DNA of 64,000 nucleotides from Apostichopus japonicus (taxonomy: Eukaryota > Echinodermata > Holothuroidea > Aspidochirotida > Stichopodidae). The position numbers were made by a program, and so were the translations under genes. The notes beneath the pieces are model-generated. The model searched no databases, had not been told where the DNA came from, and saw only the letters and a program-made list of their open reading frames with translations. Shown here piece by piece: positions 9,545-21,147 of this stretch (within the stretch, counting starts at the first letter, position 1; every line of letters starts with the position of its first letter). The stretch covers positions 30,730,611-30,794,610 of the forward strand of contig NC_092576.1 of the NCBI RefSeq assembly GCF_037975245.1. Direction: 5' to 3'.

Positions 9545-10167
9545 CGAAATGTGCGCTAAATTCGATTCCATCGCTGGACTGGAGCCAGTGTAATTTGCCT
9601 GGCACAAACCACTTGCAACATGGTCGCATTGCCACTTCTCATATTCCTCACTCCTTTCGTCTACGCTGGACCATTTCTGGTAAACTTCACACACTTTTGA
9701 CGCAACTTTTATGTCCAAGATTTCCCCAGTGTCTACTGAACTTACAACACCAACACCAAAATTGAAGGTATACCCTCTTTTATGCCATGTTCCATCATAC
9801 GATACCATAACATCAACCAGCGAGTTCTCATCCTTAAACCTCATGTAATCGTTCACCTGCTGCACGTCGCTCTGATGCCAGTTCAGTATCCATGGTGAGC
9901 GAAATGAAGTTAGCATGACTGGCCCGGTTTTTGGGCTGTACTGGACCAGGTATATTGAATACACTGCAAACCCCAGTCATTCCTGCTCTTCCCATGCCCA
10001 GTTCAGTCATAGCGAAGCATGCCCTCCGGTTGACATCGTAAGCTTTGGTGCCCTCGGTCCCAAATGCTGTCATAAATGGTGTCTTTCGGCCACACCGGGA
10101 ACAACATGCGTAAAAAGAGGATGCTTAACCTTGTCGTTCCGACATATCTTCCTTTACGGTAATTCGT
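9545..10167 (-). pseudogene. Mutator-like transposase-type gene relic, N-terminal exon
   Basis: Minus-strand reading from a TTTTTTCAG acceptor at 10168 gives CSRCGRKTPF, YDVNRRACFAMTELGMG, then VMVSYDGTWHKRGYTFNFGV, DIKVASKVC and ANYTGSSPAMESN. These are signature blocks of the Mutator-like transposase-type domain: an NRR..AMRE..G block, a DGTW-x-KRG block and a GSS-x-AME block. One frameshift lies near 9835-9850 and a stop lies upstream of the zinc-finger-like CSRC. Coding resemblance ends at about 9545, where the CR1-like LINE begins, and resumes at 6545 in the same order. With exon 10506-10786 it forms the 5' half of one gene now spread over 10 kb. Confidence 0.65.
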
Positions 10168-10505
10168 CCTGAAAAAACACACATATTATAACCTACAACA
10201 AATTTATAGGCCAGTTATCACCAACCTATATCATTAGTTTATCATATGGACAAAAAAGGCAAGATATGTTTTAGGAGTTGGCCTATAGGCCTAGGTTAGG
10301 CCACTGTACGATAACTATTCCTAACACAAGCCTAAGCCTAAACCCCCCAAAAATCTAATTTCATGCCTTATTTGTGTAGGCAAAATTGTGTAGGCAAATT
10401 GTTTCAACAAAAGTTACTTGTCCGTACCTCAAAAGGGACACCGGAAAAATTATTTGTGCAAAACAAGGTACTTTTCTACTGGGGTAAAAGTAAAATTCAA
10501 CTCAC

Positions 10506-10786
10506 CGTTTTGACAAACATAGGTTACCTTCTCCGGGTGTGAGACCTGTATTTTCACTGGAAGTGGGAGGTCTAACATATTCACTTATAGCTCTGGAACC
10601 TTGTAACTTCCTCAAAGTAGCCGTTTCAATCTCTTTCTCCTGGTTTTCAGTATATGTTTGTTCGTGTTGAGGAGTTTTGAACAATACACTCTCTCTGCCC
10701 TCACTAGTACATTGTTCGATTGCCATGTTACCGTCAGCAAAACTGCCTGAAAATTCACCCTTTCTTGCTTTTTCCTTTTCTCCCAC
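10506..10786 (-). CDS. Upstream exon of the Mutator-like gene (tentative)
   Basis: An open stretch of about 94 codons begins with ATG at 10786 and ends at a GTGAGT donor (10500-10505). It faces a pyrimidine-rich TTTTTTCAG acceptor at 10168, giving a 338-bp intron. The encoded peptide is Glu/Lys/Ser-rich and of low complexity, with no recognised domain. I link it to the transposase exon only by position, strand and splice sites. Confidence 0.35.
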
Positions 10787-13131
10787 TAATTACTGGAAAT
10801 TGATGTCCAATACGATGTAGGGAGAACGATGCAATCAGATTATTATAAGGGTAATTGTTTTGACATTCCACTTGTTCACTTGTGACAGACTGGAATGTTA
10901 TGGTGCAATAGAACAGCTGTGCGGTCATGTGTCCATGGCAGGCTGAGACCAAATTTGACATTTCTTGGCCGTTTGTGGATCGATTTTAGTGATAAAAAAG
11001 CTTCCGGTTCACAAAATGAACTTCCGGTTTATGGGACTAATTTTGTGGAAAATCTGGACCATTTTATTGCCATTTTTTTATACTTAGCAAGACGATTTTT
11101 CACTTGATATTTTTGGAACTTATAATAGACATATTATAGAAGGTAAAAACAGCAAAAGATGAAAATGTTAATTTTGGCCTCATTTGGGGGTATCCCCAAC
11201 CTTAACACATTTAAACTAACCCTTGGAATTTCCCTAAAAAAATTTCACCCCCACATTAAATTACCAAAACTCCCCCATGAAGTTCATAAGCCAAGTTTAT
11301 AAATAGACCAAACACACTCACTGTCATCTTTTTGGAGGCCGGCGGCCAACCATAGCTGTCTACCCAATGGGTAGCCCCCCCCCCTCTTTTTGTACCAGTG
11401 TTAGCAGGTCGTCATCCTGGTCACACTCTAAAATCTGAAGAAGAAAAAAGAGAACGATGACGTTATCCACAATTTACGTTAGTTGAATTCTTTTAGTAGT
11501 ATCATCTGAAATATGGAAAAGTAGCAAACCCATGTGACATGAGTTCTTTAATAAATAAATACTAATAACCACCAGAACGGGATTTTTGTGCAAAAAGTTC
11601 TGTACCAAGTCTCAGCCCAAGAAACCAATCAGCAACTTTCTGACATATGGAAGTTGAACACTCTAACCCAGGTTTAGTAACCAATTACATGGAAATAACC
11701 AGCTCCTCAGCCCAGCTTCTGCGCTGCCACAGAAGACACATTGGAGGGAGGTTTGCAGAAGAGTGAGGGAGAAGTTGCAAGCCACATGGCTGCAAACAGC
11801 CCAATCACCATCTCTGTAATACACCGTAAACTCTAACACACCATATTTCACCCAGAAACCCTATGAATGTACTTGCTACTGTACTAAGTAGAGCACTACT
11901 CAAATACAAGGTGACAATAAATAGGTGCCAAACAGATGCAAAACTAGTAATTCAATGCAGGATTATGTTACTTCCTACTAAACAACATTATAGGAGAAAG
12001 AAGAGAGGCAGAACAGATCTCAACATGCATGTCACAATGAAGCATGGTGACCCCCTCCCTGCTCTCTTGCCTACCAACTTCCTGAAAGCAGAGCTATGCC
12101 AAGGCCGGCAAGCAGCAACTAAGTGAACTAACTATGGAGTGCCAAAAGGGCAAATTTCCACTTTATCACAACATATACTCATGTACTGAATAGTTTCTTT
12201 CATAAAACAGTAGATAACAACAGCATCTTATCTGCACATATTGAGTCATTGGCTTCTGGATGTAATGCTATTCTTGAAAGTACAAAGTTCTCTCATTCAA
12301 ATTTACATGTTTATATCCATTAAATAATATCTACCAGGGGTAAGATGAAATCCATACTTAACAGATTTAATAACATTTTCTGTTTCACCAGTAGACGAAA
12401 ATTGTCCCGTAAAGGCCCACCTGCATCAACAGCCATCTCTCTATGAAACTTGACTTTGATGGGATTTTAAATTTTCTACTTCTTTTTAAAGAAGGCAATA
12501 TTGTCATCCAAAAGAGGATCCATATCAACATAAAGTGTTTGACTAGGATTATCGTGAAAGCCTAAAATGTCTTTAATCATTCTTGAACCATCCTTCGTCT
12601 TGGATGGTGCCTGCATGTTTGTTGGGGAGCTTTGCTCCACAAGAGGATCTTCTGTATATCAGATTGCATACGTAAGGAAAAGTACATGAAATGTATCAAT
12701 GCAATATAATAAAGATCACTCGCAAAGTTTGCCATAATTCTTCTTCAAATTCCTTCATTGAAAGCCGACAAATCATAGCAATTTTTCCACTTTTGCGACA
12801 TTTGTCTAATCCTGCCATTGTAAGTCAGCACAACTTTAATAGTGTGTGTTGCATACCCAGCATCATTAAAAATAAAAAATAAAAGACATATGAAGAACAG
12901 AAGTAATTTTAGCTACTGTTTCTTTCTAACGATAAAATAGAAATTACAAAATCAAAATAAGGAATCGTAAGCAAAAACAAGAATTCAACACCTTGAAATG
13001 TAATAATACGTTGATTCATGACCTCACACAAACCAGTCTTTGTTAGTGATTGTGGCGTTTTTAAATAAAAGCCCCCTTGTATAATTACTTCTGTGACAGA
13101 GGATGGATTTATGAATGTGCATCTTTCACAA
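10787..13131. other. Gene-poor stretch
   Basis: I see no supported coding sequence. There is a C9 run near 11374, a CTACCCAATGGGTAG palindrome near 11360 and AT-rich DNA elsewhere. Short open frames here show no recognisable motif. Confidence 0.5.
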
Positions 13132-13138
13132 ACAAATG

Positions 13139-13267
13139 GCAGGTCGGTGGGCGTATGTCCTTTTTTTGGCTCGCTTGGCCTGAGTTTCGTTTGTAAGAAT
13201 GGGATGGTTTCGTAGTGCCGTTTGGCCGTGACGTTTTGTATCCCGTATGACGGGTCACGTGAAAAGC
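13139..13267 (+). mobile_element. LINE 3' tail copy (5'-truncated)
   Basis: This matches the last 130 bp of the full-length LINE, from GCAGGTCGG-GGGCGTATG to the GGGTCACGT-AAAAGCAC end. A 7-bp repeat, ACAAATG, at 13132-13138 and 13268-13274 is the probable TSD. The hairpin arm is CCCGTATGACGGG. A few substitutions separate it from the full-length copy. Confidence 0.8.
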
Positions 13268-13704
13268 ACAAATGTTGCAGAGGGTTGCTCTGTGAATAAG
13301 GAACACAACTAAGTATTAAATAGTTCCAAATGATAAATAGCTGCCCACAATATGTTAAATAATGTACATTATGAAAGGACATTGCATGGGGGGTTGGGCA
13401 CACAATTAGGATTTGGGCCACTTATCTTGTTAGGGCTGGTTTATAAAGGTTAGGGACAACTCCTCTATTAGGAAGTTGATTTAGATCAATAGAGAACAAA
13501 ATTTGGATTTGAAAAAATAAAATAATATGCAAATTAATAATATGCAAATTAGGTTGCCATTTTGTTTTTTATGGAAATCCCCAAAATACCTCAAAAAATC
13601 ACTAATTACTTCAAAATTGACTTCAAAATATATGATTAAGTTTCTTTTGGGGTTGCTCTTTCAGATGATACCAACTTTTCTGAAATCTGTTGAGGATTGA
13701 CAGA

Positions 13705-14795
13705 TGTTACAGGCCCCAAAGTAATCTCAATAATTTGTATGATTTTTGCAACAATTAGTTGTATTATAAATCAATATTACAAAATGTTATAAATTAATCT
13801 AAGAATCATATTATAGAACTGCCTGGTGTGTGTGTATATCTGGTGTGTGCAGAATATTTGGAAAAGTTGAGAAGCTTCTAGAAGAGTTAGAACATTTGAG
13901 AACAATTTAGACCATCTCAACACAGTACACATTGGAACATACTAGAACATTGGAGTGCTGCCAAGGGGACATCCCCTGTGCTATTTTTAGAACATTAGGT
14001 GAGGATTTCCTGGGAAGGTCAAGTGACCTTTTGGATTGCTTGAACTGAGCTGGAGTTACTGTAAGATGCTTCTAGAATGGATGGACATTGCAAGATCTTT
14101 CTGGACTTGTGAAAATGCTATATAAGCACCTGATAATTTGAGATCAAGAGTTTTTAACCATCTTGGCTCCAGGAGTTTAATAACCTGTCGCTCAAGTGAA
14201 TCCTACAATTCCAGTGTGAGTAAATACTCACTTAGTTTGACAGTAAAGTTATAGCTGTCTTTTCATTAGTGGATTTGCTACAAGTTTACCGGCTTCGAAG
14301 TCGCCCATCGTTGTGTAGCCGTCTTCGGTTCTGTGCCAGTCAGCACTACTTATTGTGGCCTCTGAGTTACCCAAGGTCAGGAATCCAAGGATAAACAAGC
14401 TTCAAGCACAACTTGGACATTCATTAGTAGTCGACCTCCGAAGTGGAAGTCATCAAGTTGGGAGCTGGATTTCTTCAATATTGGACATTCGTCCGTCGAC
14501 AAGTTTCGCTGGAATATTCGCCAGGACTTTTTGTCACTGGACTTATGCTGCAGCTCGCGTCGCGGCACACACCAGGTCGTGAGTAAATTATAGTATAACT
14601 TATTAAATCTGTTTAAGTGTAAACTGCTTAGATATTGATAAATGATCTTTGTTTGATTTTAATTACCTTGAACACACAATTAAATAAATACTTATTGTTA
14701 TATTTAAAGTTAAATTTTACAGTGTGCTGTTTAGTCATTTGAGTTGTGAACCCAAGGGGAGGTGTATTCTGGCCTTGATCGAATTGATCGTAACA
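13705..14795 (+). mobile_element. Probable solo LTR of about 1.09 kb
   Basis: The segment starts TGTTAC and ends GTAACA, a 6-bp terminal inverted repeat in the TG...CA form usual for LTRs. A 4-bp direct repeat CAGA lies outside it (13701-13704 and 14796-14799). Inside are a TATA-like CTATATAAGC near 14119 and AATAAA near 14690 in the order expected for U3-R-U5. No pol or PBS/PPT sequence flanks it, so it would be a recombination product. Strand is inferred from TATA and polyadenylation order. The short TSD leaves moderate doubt. Confidence 0.5.
13871..13883 (+). promoter_or_regulatory. Heat-shock-element-like motif in the LTR
   Basis: GAAGCTTCTAGAA is three alternating GAA units at 5-bp spacing, the canonical HSF site layout. 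TTCTAGAA recurs near 14070. Both lie upstream of the TATA-like box, in presumptive U3. Confidence 0.45.
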
Positions 14796-14799
14796 CAGA

Positions 14800-15690
14800 G
14801 TTATGACTGATTTCATATTTAGTACACATGTTAGGTTCGACCCACTTTTATGACCCAAATTTATGCAAATGAGGCTGCCATTTTGTTTTTCACAAATCCC
14901 CCAATTGTAAGTTATTCAAATCTTATCTGTATGTAACGTATGAATGTGCTATATATCTATATATATGAAACACTTATGACATATACTATATTATATATAA
15001 TAAAATAAAGGAAGAAAAGATAAATGTTGAATTTTCAGTCATTTTTATTCATCATTTTTGTTAATTAAATTTATGTAGGATTATAATGTAAATAATGATA
15101 GTTCAAAAATCCCCCAAGTTGTAAATCCCCCTCCCCCAAGTTCCAAACCCCCTCCCCCTCCCCCAGTTCTAACTCCCCCCCCCTTCTAAATAATAATCGT
15201 TTCCAGTGGGTGATAAGGCTGTACAGTTTCCAGAGGGTGAATCTTCAGTTGGGTGAAGTTGGTTGAGGAATTTCAAGAGCAGCAAGAAACAAAGCAGACT
15301 TATCTGTATGGTCAACAAAGAAAGGGAGAAGCATCAAAGTATTGGTATGGACTTCAATAACAAGGAAAAAGTCCATCACAATACTTGTGGGTTGTTATTG
15401 GCATTTTAGAAAAGTAAAACTCTCTGAGAAACAAATGGTTTCAATTGTAATCTATCATCAATCAATGATACTACCCCCCATCAGTAGTATCAAGTACAAG
15501 AAAAAAGGGTTCCAAGTTTTCACACAAGTTTAAAGTTCAAGAGAATGTATAGTGTTTATCATAGCCAAAATGGGAACACAGTGAATATTATTGTTGAAAT
15601 AGAAGGTGTACAAACAGCATTTATTCGATTGCTAGATATGAAACTTATGATTTTGGAAGTTGAAGCATTCAGGAGAGAGATCAGAGGGAC
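14800..15690. other. AT-rich and C-rich spacer
   Basis: No gene seen. A C-rich tract (about 15108-15184) consists of repeated 'cccccaagtt' and 'cccctccccc'. The phrase GGCTGCCATTTTGTTTTT at about 14872 resembles one near 13553 before the LTR, so a short dispersed repeat flanks the LTR on both sides. Confidence 0.5.
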
Positions 15691-15693
15691 AGC

Positions 15694-17126
15694 TTTTAGC
15701 CTGTGTAATCATGTTTTGTATACTTGGCAAAGCATGACATTTGGCCATCATCCATGCAGAAGTGCAGGCGGATGGTATCACCGCAGTTCCTACAACCACT
15801 ACTTGTTTTGCGGTTGGTATCATGGCAGACTGCACATGTTTTTCGAGGGGTGTATGAGGTTGGATCAGAGACGTGCTTCCTTCGGTTTGGTATCTGTCGA
15901 CTCTGAAGTGGGTGGGCATATCTCTCTCTGAAGGGGGAAACGAATTGCTCAGCAAGTGCAATTCTAAACTTTTTGTGACTGTTCAGTCGGAGGGGATTGA
16001 CCTGCTTCAGCTTCCAAAGAGCATAGGAATTCACAATTGTCATATCTATCAATCGAAAAAATATTTGTATCCACCAACGCTTGTGGGTGTTGTAGTCAAA
16101 AACCATCTTTGGTTTCTGAATATCTTCCATTTCACCACGAGTACCCCTCTTCCTACGAGTAATCGTATCAAATGTGTTGCCATGAACTGTAGATAAACAA
16201 AACACATATCTCTTGTCCTTCCACCGACAAGCTGTCATCTTGTGGCTATTGTAGAAAACAGATTGATCCGGCTTGAAGACATCGACAGATGTCCTCATCC
16301 GCATTGGCATACTGAGACGATCCTGGCGGACCGTTCCAACAGCCAATGTGTCGTGAATGAGCAGGTGAGCTAGTAACTCTGGAGAGGTGTAATAATTATC
16401 AGTGTACAAATGATGAAATTTACCCAGGTACGGACTCATCAGCTCATTCACGACACGGAAGCTCAATCCTTTTTCTCCAGAACCACCTGTGTAAATTTGG
16501 AAATTCAAACAATAGCGAACTTGCGCGTCACAGAGGACCCACGATTTCACTCCTCTTTGTGGGCTTGTCCTTCATGTACTGGATGAAGCTGCAACGGGCC
16601 TTGGTCCCAAGCATCTGTTCATCCAGACTGAGATTCTTACCCGGATGATAGTGCTGAGGGAAAGATGTGAGTAAGGAATCAAGTAAGGGTCGTACTTTGT
16701 ACAAGTTATCACAGAGCTTTCCATCAGCAGTCAAGTCAGCCCTAGTGTTATCCGCAAGATGCAAATACCTTTGAATCATGGCGAAACGATGACCTGACAT
16801 TACAGAAGGAAACCATGGTGTTTCTAAGAGTGATGTAGTTCACCAGTATTCTCTCAATGCACCTTTGTGGACAATACCCATGGCAATAGCTACCCCAATG
16901 AAGGCCATTACCTCCTCTCTAGTAACGGGCGACCAGCGCTCTTTACTATCTCCTTCCTTGTCCCTTTCTTGCGTCGCATACAGATTCGTCTGCTTGACCA
17001 AATTTGTCAAGACTTCTTTGGTGAGAAACAACAAATGTAGTTCAGTCACTGCCCTCTGGGCCGCTCCTGAAATACCTCGCGGATCCTCTCCCTCTCTGGA
17101 AAACTGCCCCTCTTCGTTGATGTAAG
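15694..17126 (-). pseudogene. piggyBac-type transposase relic, main exon
   Basis: This is the minus-strand exon of a PGBD-like transposase. Block 1 has NLVKQTNLYATQ and EEVMAFIGVAIAMG. Block 2 has TPWFPSVMSGHRF, then SLDEQM (first catalytic Asp), YMKDKP and, after a 1-base frameshift near 16540, KSWVLCDAQVRYC. TDNYYTS holds the second Asp. The C-terminus is a Cys/His-rich finger (CAVCHDTNRK, CRNCG). Three lesions are visible: a TGA after GALREYW near 16840, the frameshift, and an in-frame loss between DYNTHK and RWWIQIFFRLID. That loss removes the GVD block holding the third catalytic Asp. The start is a splice acceptor at 17127. It is inactive as it stands. Confidence 0.82.
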
Positions 17127-17223
17127 GCTGTTGAATAAAAGGAACATTCAATGTATAAATAGCAAAAATATATCGATATTTTATTTTGTACATAAATAGT
17201 ACATAAATAAAACTCAGGTTTAC

Positions 17224-17252
17224 AGTTGGCAGGTTTTCCGGTCCATGGTAGG
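17224..17252 (-). CDS. piggyBac gene, 29-bp micro-exon
   Basis: The reading YHGPENLPT between a TTTTTTTTGGCAG acceptor (ending at 17253) and a GTAAAC donor (17218-17223) bridges the flanking exons in the position of the usual aromatic-GP segment. The exon is short and its call depends on the splice-site reading. Confidence 0.45.
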
Positions 17253-17298
17253 CTGCCAAAAAAAAAAATTGGTTAGTAAAGTAACAGTGATTACTCAC

Positions 17299-17646
17299 TA
17301 TGTCTTCAGTTAAACTCTCCCATTTCCAGTCCCCGCAGCAGTTGTGACGATCGTCCTCGTCCTCAACCAGAAGAGCCATCTTCTCCTGTACATCAACCTT
17401 CCCAAGAGCGGAGAGGGTGGCTTTCCTTTGTCGGACCCTTTCTTTCAAAGCCTTCCGCTCCTGGGTCGAGATGGGTGGTGGTGGTGTTGATGGCCTCTTC
17501 GGTGGAGGTACTACCACTGGTGCAGGCCTTGTTGGGCGGCCTCTCCTCCGTTTGGCTGGAGGTGCACCAGCGGCTTCAGGCACAACTGCTACGGGTGCCT
17601 CATCTGGCAGCTCCTCAAAAGCTGGTGCCAGCTGAACTGTGTGTCC
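17299..17646 (-). CDS. piggyBac gene, N-terminal exon 2 (basic/proline-rich)
   Basis: An open exon runs from a TTTTTTCAG acceptor (at 17647-17648) to a GTGAGT donor (17293-17298). It encodes GHTVQLAPAFEELPDEAP, then a KRRRGRPTRP segment that resembles an AT-hook or nuclear-localisation patch, then a Pro-rich linker and a Lys/Arg-rich helix. It precedes the transposase exon in phase. Confidence 0.55.
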
Positions 17647-17689
17647 CTGAAAAAAAAAGGAATGTCAGTTTTGTAAATTCACTTGGCCC

Positions 17690-18300
17690 CAAAAAAGAAA
17701 TGCCAATGGTTCCCCCTATTTTGTAAATTCATTTGCTAATATCATAATTATTTTCTTTGTTTACATTCCAGAATTACATACATTTCTATACAATAGCATT
17801 AGCCTAGCATTGGTATAACATTAGGCCTAACCTACCCTAGGCCTATTCTTTGTTCATTTGACCACCCCCAAAAATGATTAAAAAAATACCATGGATTCCC
17901 CTTATTTTGCAATTTTATTTGGCCCCCTGTTATATTACTTTTCTAACAGTATGTAACAATAATTCTTGGTTATCATCATTATTCCAAGTTTTTTCTTTGT
18001 TTACATTCAAAAGTAACATACATTTCTATACAATGGCAATGGCCTAACATTGGTATAACGTTAGGCCTAGCCTACCCAAAGCCTATTCTTTGTTCATTTG
18101 GCCACCCCCAAAAATGATACAAAATACCATGGATTCCCCCTATTTTGCAATTTCATTTGGCCCCCAGTGTTATTTTTACTTTCATTACAGTATGTAACAA
18201 TATTACTTGGTTATCATCATTATTCCAAGTTTTGTTTACATTCTTCAATTACAGCCTAACGTTGACATAACGTTAGGCCTGGCCTAGCCTAGCCTTTGTT
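17690..18300. repeat. About 240-bp tandem repeat, 2-2.5 copies, in piggyBac intron
   Basis: TTCTTTGTTTACATTC near 17753 recurs at 17993 and, shortened, near 18230. The intervening block carries 'ccaccccccaaaaatgat', 'taccatggattccccc' and 'taggcctagcctac' phrases each time. Copies differ by several percent. It fills most of the intron between the two first exons. Confidence 0.8.
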
Positions 18301-18322
18301 GTAAACAACGCAATTGACTTAC

Positions 18323-18475
18323 AATTTCTGCATCTTCAAAAAGTAGCGAATCTTGGTAGATGGGGTCGTTTAGATCATCGTCCTCACCATCTGACCAATC
18401 GTCCCAAATGCCAAGGACCTCTTCCGCCTCTTCCGCTGTCTCGTTTGTTTACTTGTCGACGCCATTTTTCAATTT
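18323..18475 (-). pseudogene. piggyBac gene, acidic first exon
   Basis: Minus-strand ATG at 18475 begins MASTSKQTRQ. After an apparent 1-2 base shift the frame reads AEEAEEVLGIWDDWSDGEDD and ends at ATT|GTAAGT (donor 18317-18322), in phase with GGA at 17646. Acidic N-termini of this kind are common in piggyBac-derived proteins. The frameshift agrees with the lesions downstream. Confidence 0.5.
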
Positions 18476-19150
18476 GTGTGTGCACAGTTGACACGAGAGC
18501 GACACGAGAGCGGCGGTTGCAATCAATTTTCAAAGGAATGTGGGGCGCTATGCTATCAATTAGAAATGTTGCAGTGGCCTAAATATCTAAAATAAGAAAA
18601 AAAAAAAACACGTACGTAGGTTGAAGCGTTCGGGACTGAGAATTTTCTCAAAAATGAACGGATTTGGACGATTTGTGTCAAATTACAGGAAATTTCAAAG
18701 TCATTTGCATTTTTCTCAGAACTCTCTATTCCTGAAATGCTCAGAATATGTTCAAAACATGTTAGGGTTTATACCAAATATAATGGGGGGGTTTGTTATT
18801 TTCTGTCACGATTTTTATGAAGCGAACATCGATTTTTAGCCAAATTACGTCATTTTCAGATTGACCTTTGAGCCCCACCCACTAAAAAAAATCACAGTGA
18901 CCCCCCTTTTCATTTGTTTTATACACAAACGTATGGTCTTAGCTGCATTTCAAATGAATGTTGTAGGATGTAAGATGGCTGAGTACTATTTTTTTTTATA
19001 AATTCAATGATTATTTGGGTCGATATCGACCCAGTTTGCATATACATTAAATAAACTGTTCTGAATATCCCAGTTTGCATGTGTTGCTTTTTACCATTGT
19101 GTTGCATTGTGGCAAAACCAACATGAAACTCAAGCATCCAATGCTTACGA
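18476..19150. other. Spacer without recognised gene
   Basis: No supported feature seen. It includes GCGACACGAGA repeated twice at about 18495-18515 and a poly(A) run near 18598. I could not identify piggyBac terminal repeats or TTAA duplications with confidence. Confidence 0.4.
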
Positions 19151-19152
19151 TC

Positions 19153-20059
19153 ATTTCTCACATGACCTTTGGCCTCCTTGAGTAAAATTGGTGCACCTTT
19201 CTTTCATCAATTTATTGTCTTTGTCGCCACTTGACATTGAATCATTACACTTATGAGATGAAAGGGAAATATCTGTCTTTTTCAGAGCCCGCATTTGGGA
19301 ACGTTTTGCAAATAAGTTACATCGATATTGTGAGCATAACTCACATCTTTTGTTCACATGTGCAATATCTGCAACTGCTATGCCGAAGGGTTTGTCCCAT
19401 CCATGAAAAAATTTCTACAGCAAAACCTTCTTTTCGGAGTTCAGAATATTCTGTGGAACCGAAGATGTCACTATTTCCAAAACAAACATCGATGTCCTTG
19501 GTACATATCAACAAACTATGGACATCCTCCTCAGTTGATAATAGGTCAGGAATCATGAAACCTAAATCAACAATATCTTGCCTCACTATTACCTTCTCCT
19601 TTACATGAAATGTCCACCTGCCGTCTCTTTCAACACAAACTTGTTTCATAATGGCAGTGCCAGTAGTGTTTATTTGAGCAAGAAAAGAAGAATCCAAATA
19701 CACAAGTCTATAATCTTTGCAATTCTCAAATCAAATTCTGAAGTTCAGTTTCTTTCGTAGCAGTACTACAATCATCTGGTGGACATGAAGTACACAAATT
19801 GCTGTGAGGTTCATAAGTGGCAACAGAAATATTTAATGCATATTTCTGTTTTTTTGTTGTCCTTTTTCTTCCATCTTTGCAGGTTCAAGATGCAACAGCT
19901 ACAAAAAAGAAACTCAGGATGTACTCCTTCAATGTCATCTTTAAAGTCAATAAGGTCCATGTATGAAAATCCAATTTGCTTTTTGGTGGCCTGTCCCCAG
20001 GAATTGCCTTGGCACTCCCACATAATCTGCACATTTTTGCTTGTGAATGCTCGCCATAT
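19153..20059 (-). CDS. Unrecognised cysteine-rich exon group
   Basis: Two open stretches on the minus strand (20059-19811 and 19703-19160) follow the P2X7-C-like exon downstream. The second contains QVCVERDGRWTFHVKEK, ICTKDIDVCFGN, then CRYCTCEQKM and, after a frame change, CELCSQYRCNL. The C-x2-C and C-x2-C-x3-RC spacing resembles small zinc-binding modules in invertebrate transposon-associated proteins. I do not recognise the family. A TTTCAG acceptor precedes 20059. Whether these exons belong to the same transcript as 21148-21397 is unknown. Confidence 0.3.
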
Positions 20060-20080
20060 CTGAAAAGAAATAGAGGACAA

Positions 20081-20925
20081 AATATTGATTAAAGGTGACT
20101 TTTTTCTTTAATAAACCCCTACATGTAACCATGAAGCTTCTTTTAACAAAAGAAGTGACTCCATTTTAACTAGTAATTCCATTTTGTTTTGAAATTATAT
20201 TTACTTGGTGAACAATTTGGTGGACTATTAAAGACCTTCAATTGCCAAAAGTAACAAAACTGTGTACAGTAGACGCCTAGTGCCAATATTACTCCTATTC
20301 AAATGTAACAGAAGATCTTCCCTGCGAGAAACAAACTTTGCAGTCTGGGCAACCCTGGACAACCCTGGACAACTGCGGTCTCCATGGTTGGCCACGAAGA
20401 ATTCTTTGTTGGCAATAAAATATAAAACTGATTGATTTTGGTCACCAGCGATTTAATACTTAATGTCCATATGGCGATTGAAGTTTTAAACTATTGCCGT
20501 AGAAATAATCAACTAGGCCTAAAACATCTTTTCAGCATTGGTGAGTAACTTTTTGTGTTGAAACAATTGAATCGCCAGCCATTACATGGGTTGGCAACCC
20601 CCCCCCCCCCAAAAAAAGGTGCAATTTTCGTGGGTTAGGACAACCAGAATAAAACAATAAGGCCTAGGCCTAAAAATTTGCAAATTTTCATGAACAGAGA
20701 ACCCCCAGGGCAACCCTCATACAAAAGCAAATAAAACATTTCAACAACAGCATTCATTCTAAATATCATTAGCAAATATATGACATTAATTTTGAACACT
20801 TAACGATGGCTATGTTGCAGGCCCATTACAATTGTATGGCAGGGGCCTAGGCCCTATGCCTAACTTTTAAGTTCTATTCATTTTCCATAAATAGGGTGAA
20901 GGATTCGCGGCGGGATAATTGAATT
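20081..20925. other. Spacer without recognised gene
   Basis: No coding sequence supported. There is a C11 run near 20599 and a duplicated 'caaccctggaca' near 20349. Confidence 0.45.
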
Positions 20926-21147
20926 TTACGAGCTTTCTAGTCTTTTTAGTATATCAAAAATGTGATATAAAAATAAACATGATTTTTGATGGAATAACAA
21001 ATGAACGATAAAGAAGTGAAATAATAGTCTGATCCATGGCAAGTATAAAAACATATATGTAAATAAATAGAAAAATGTGGAAAAGAACAAAATTAATACC
21101 GGCAAGAATAGCTTACAAAGATAAATGAAAACGTTACAGCAATCTAC

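Noticed and set aside
9545-9552. TSD for the CR1-like LINE
   Set aside because: GCACAT and ATGTGC near the two borders are reverse complements, not direct repeats, so I do not count them as a duplication.
12909-13421. 170-codon minus-strand open frame
   Set aside because: It runs through the LINE tail at 13139-13267 in antisense and has no recognisable motif.
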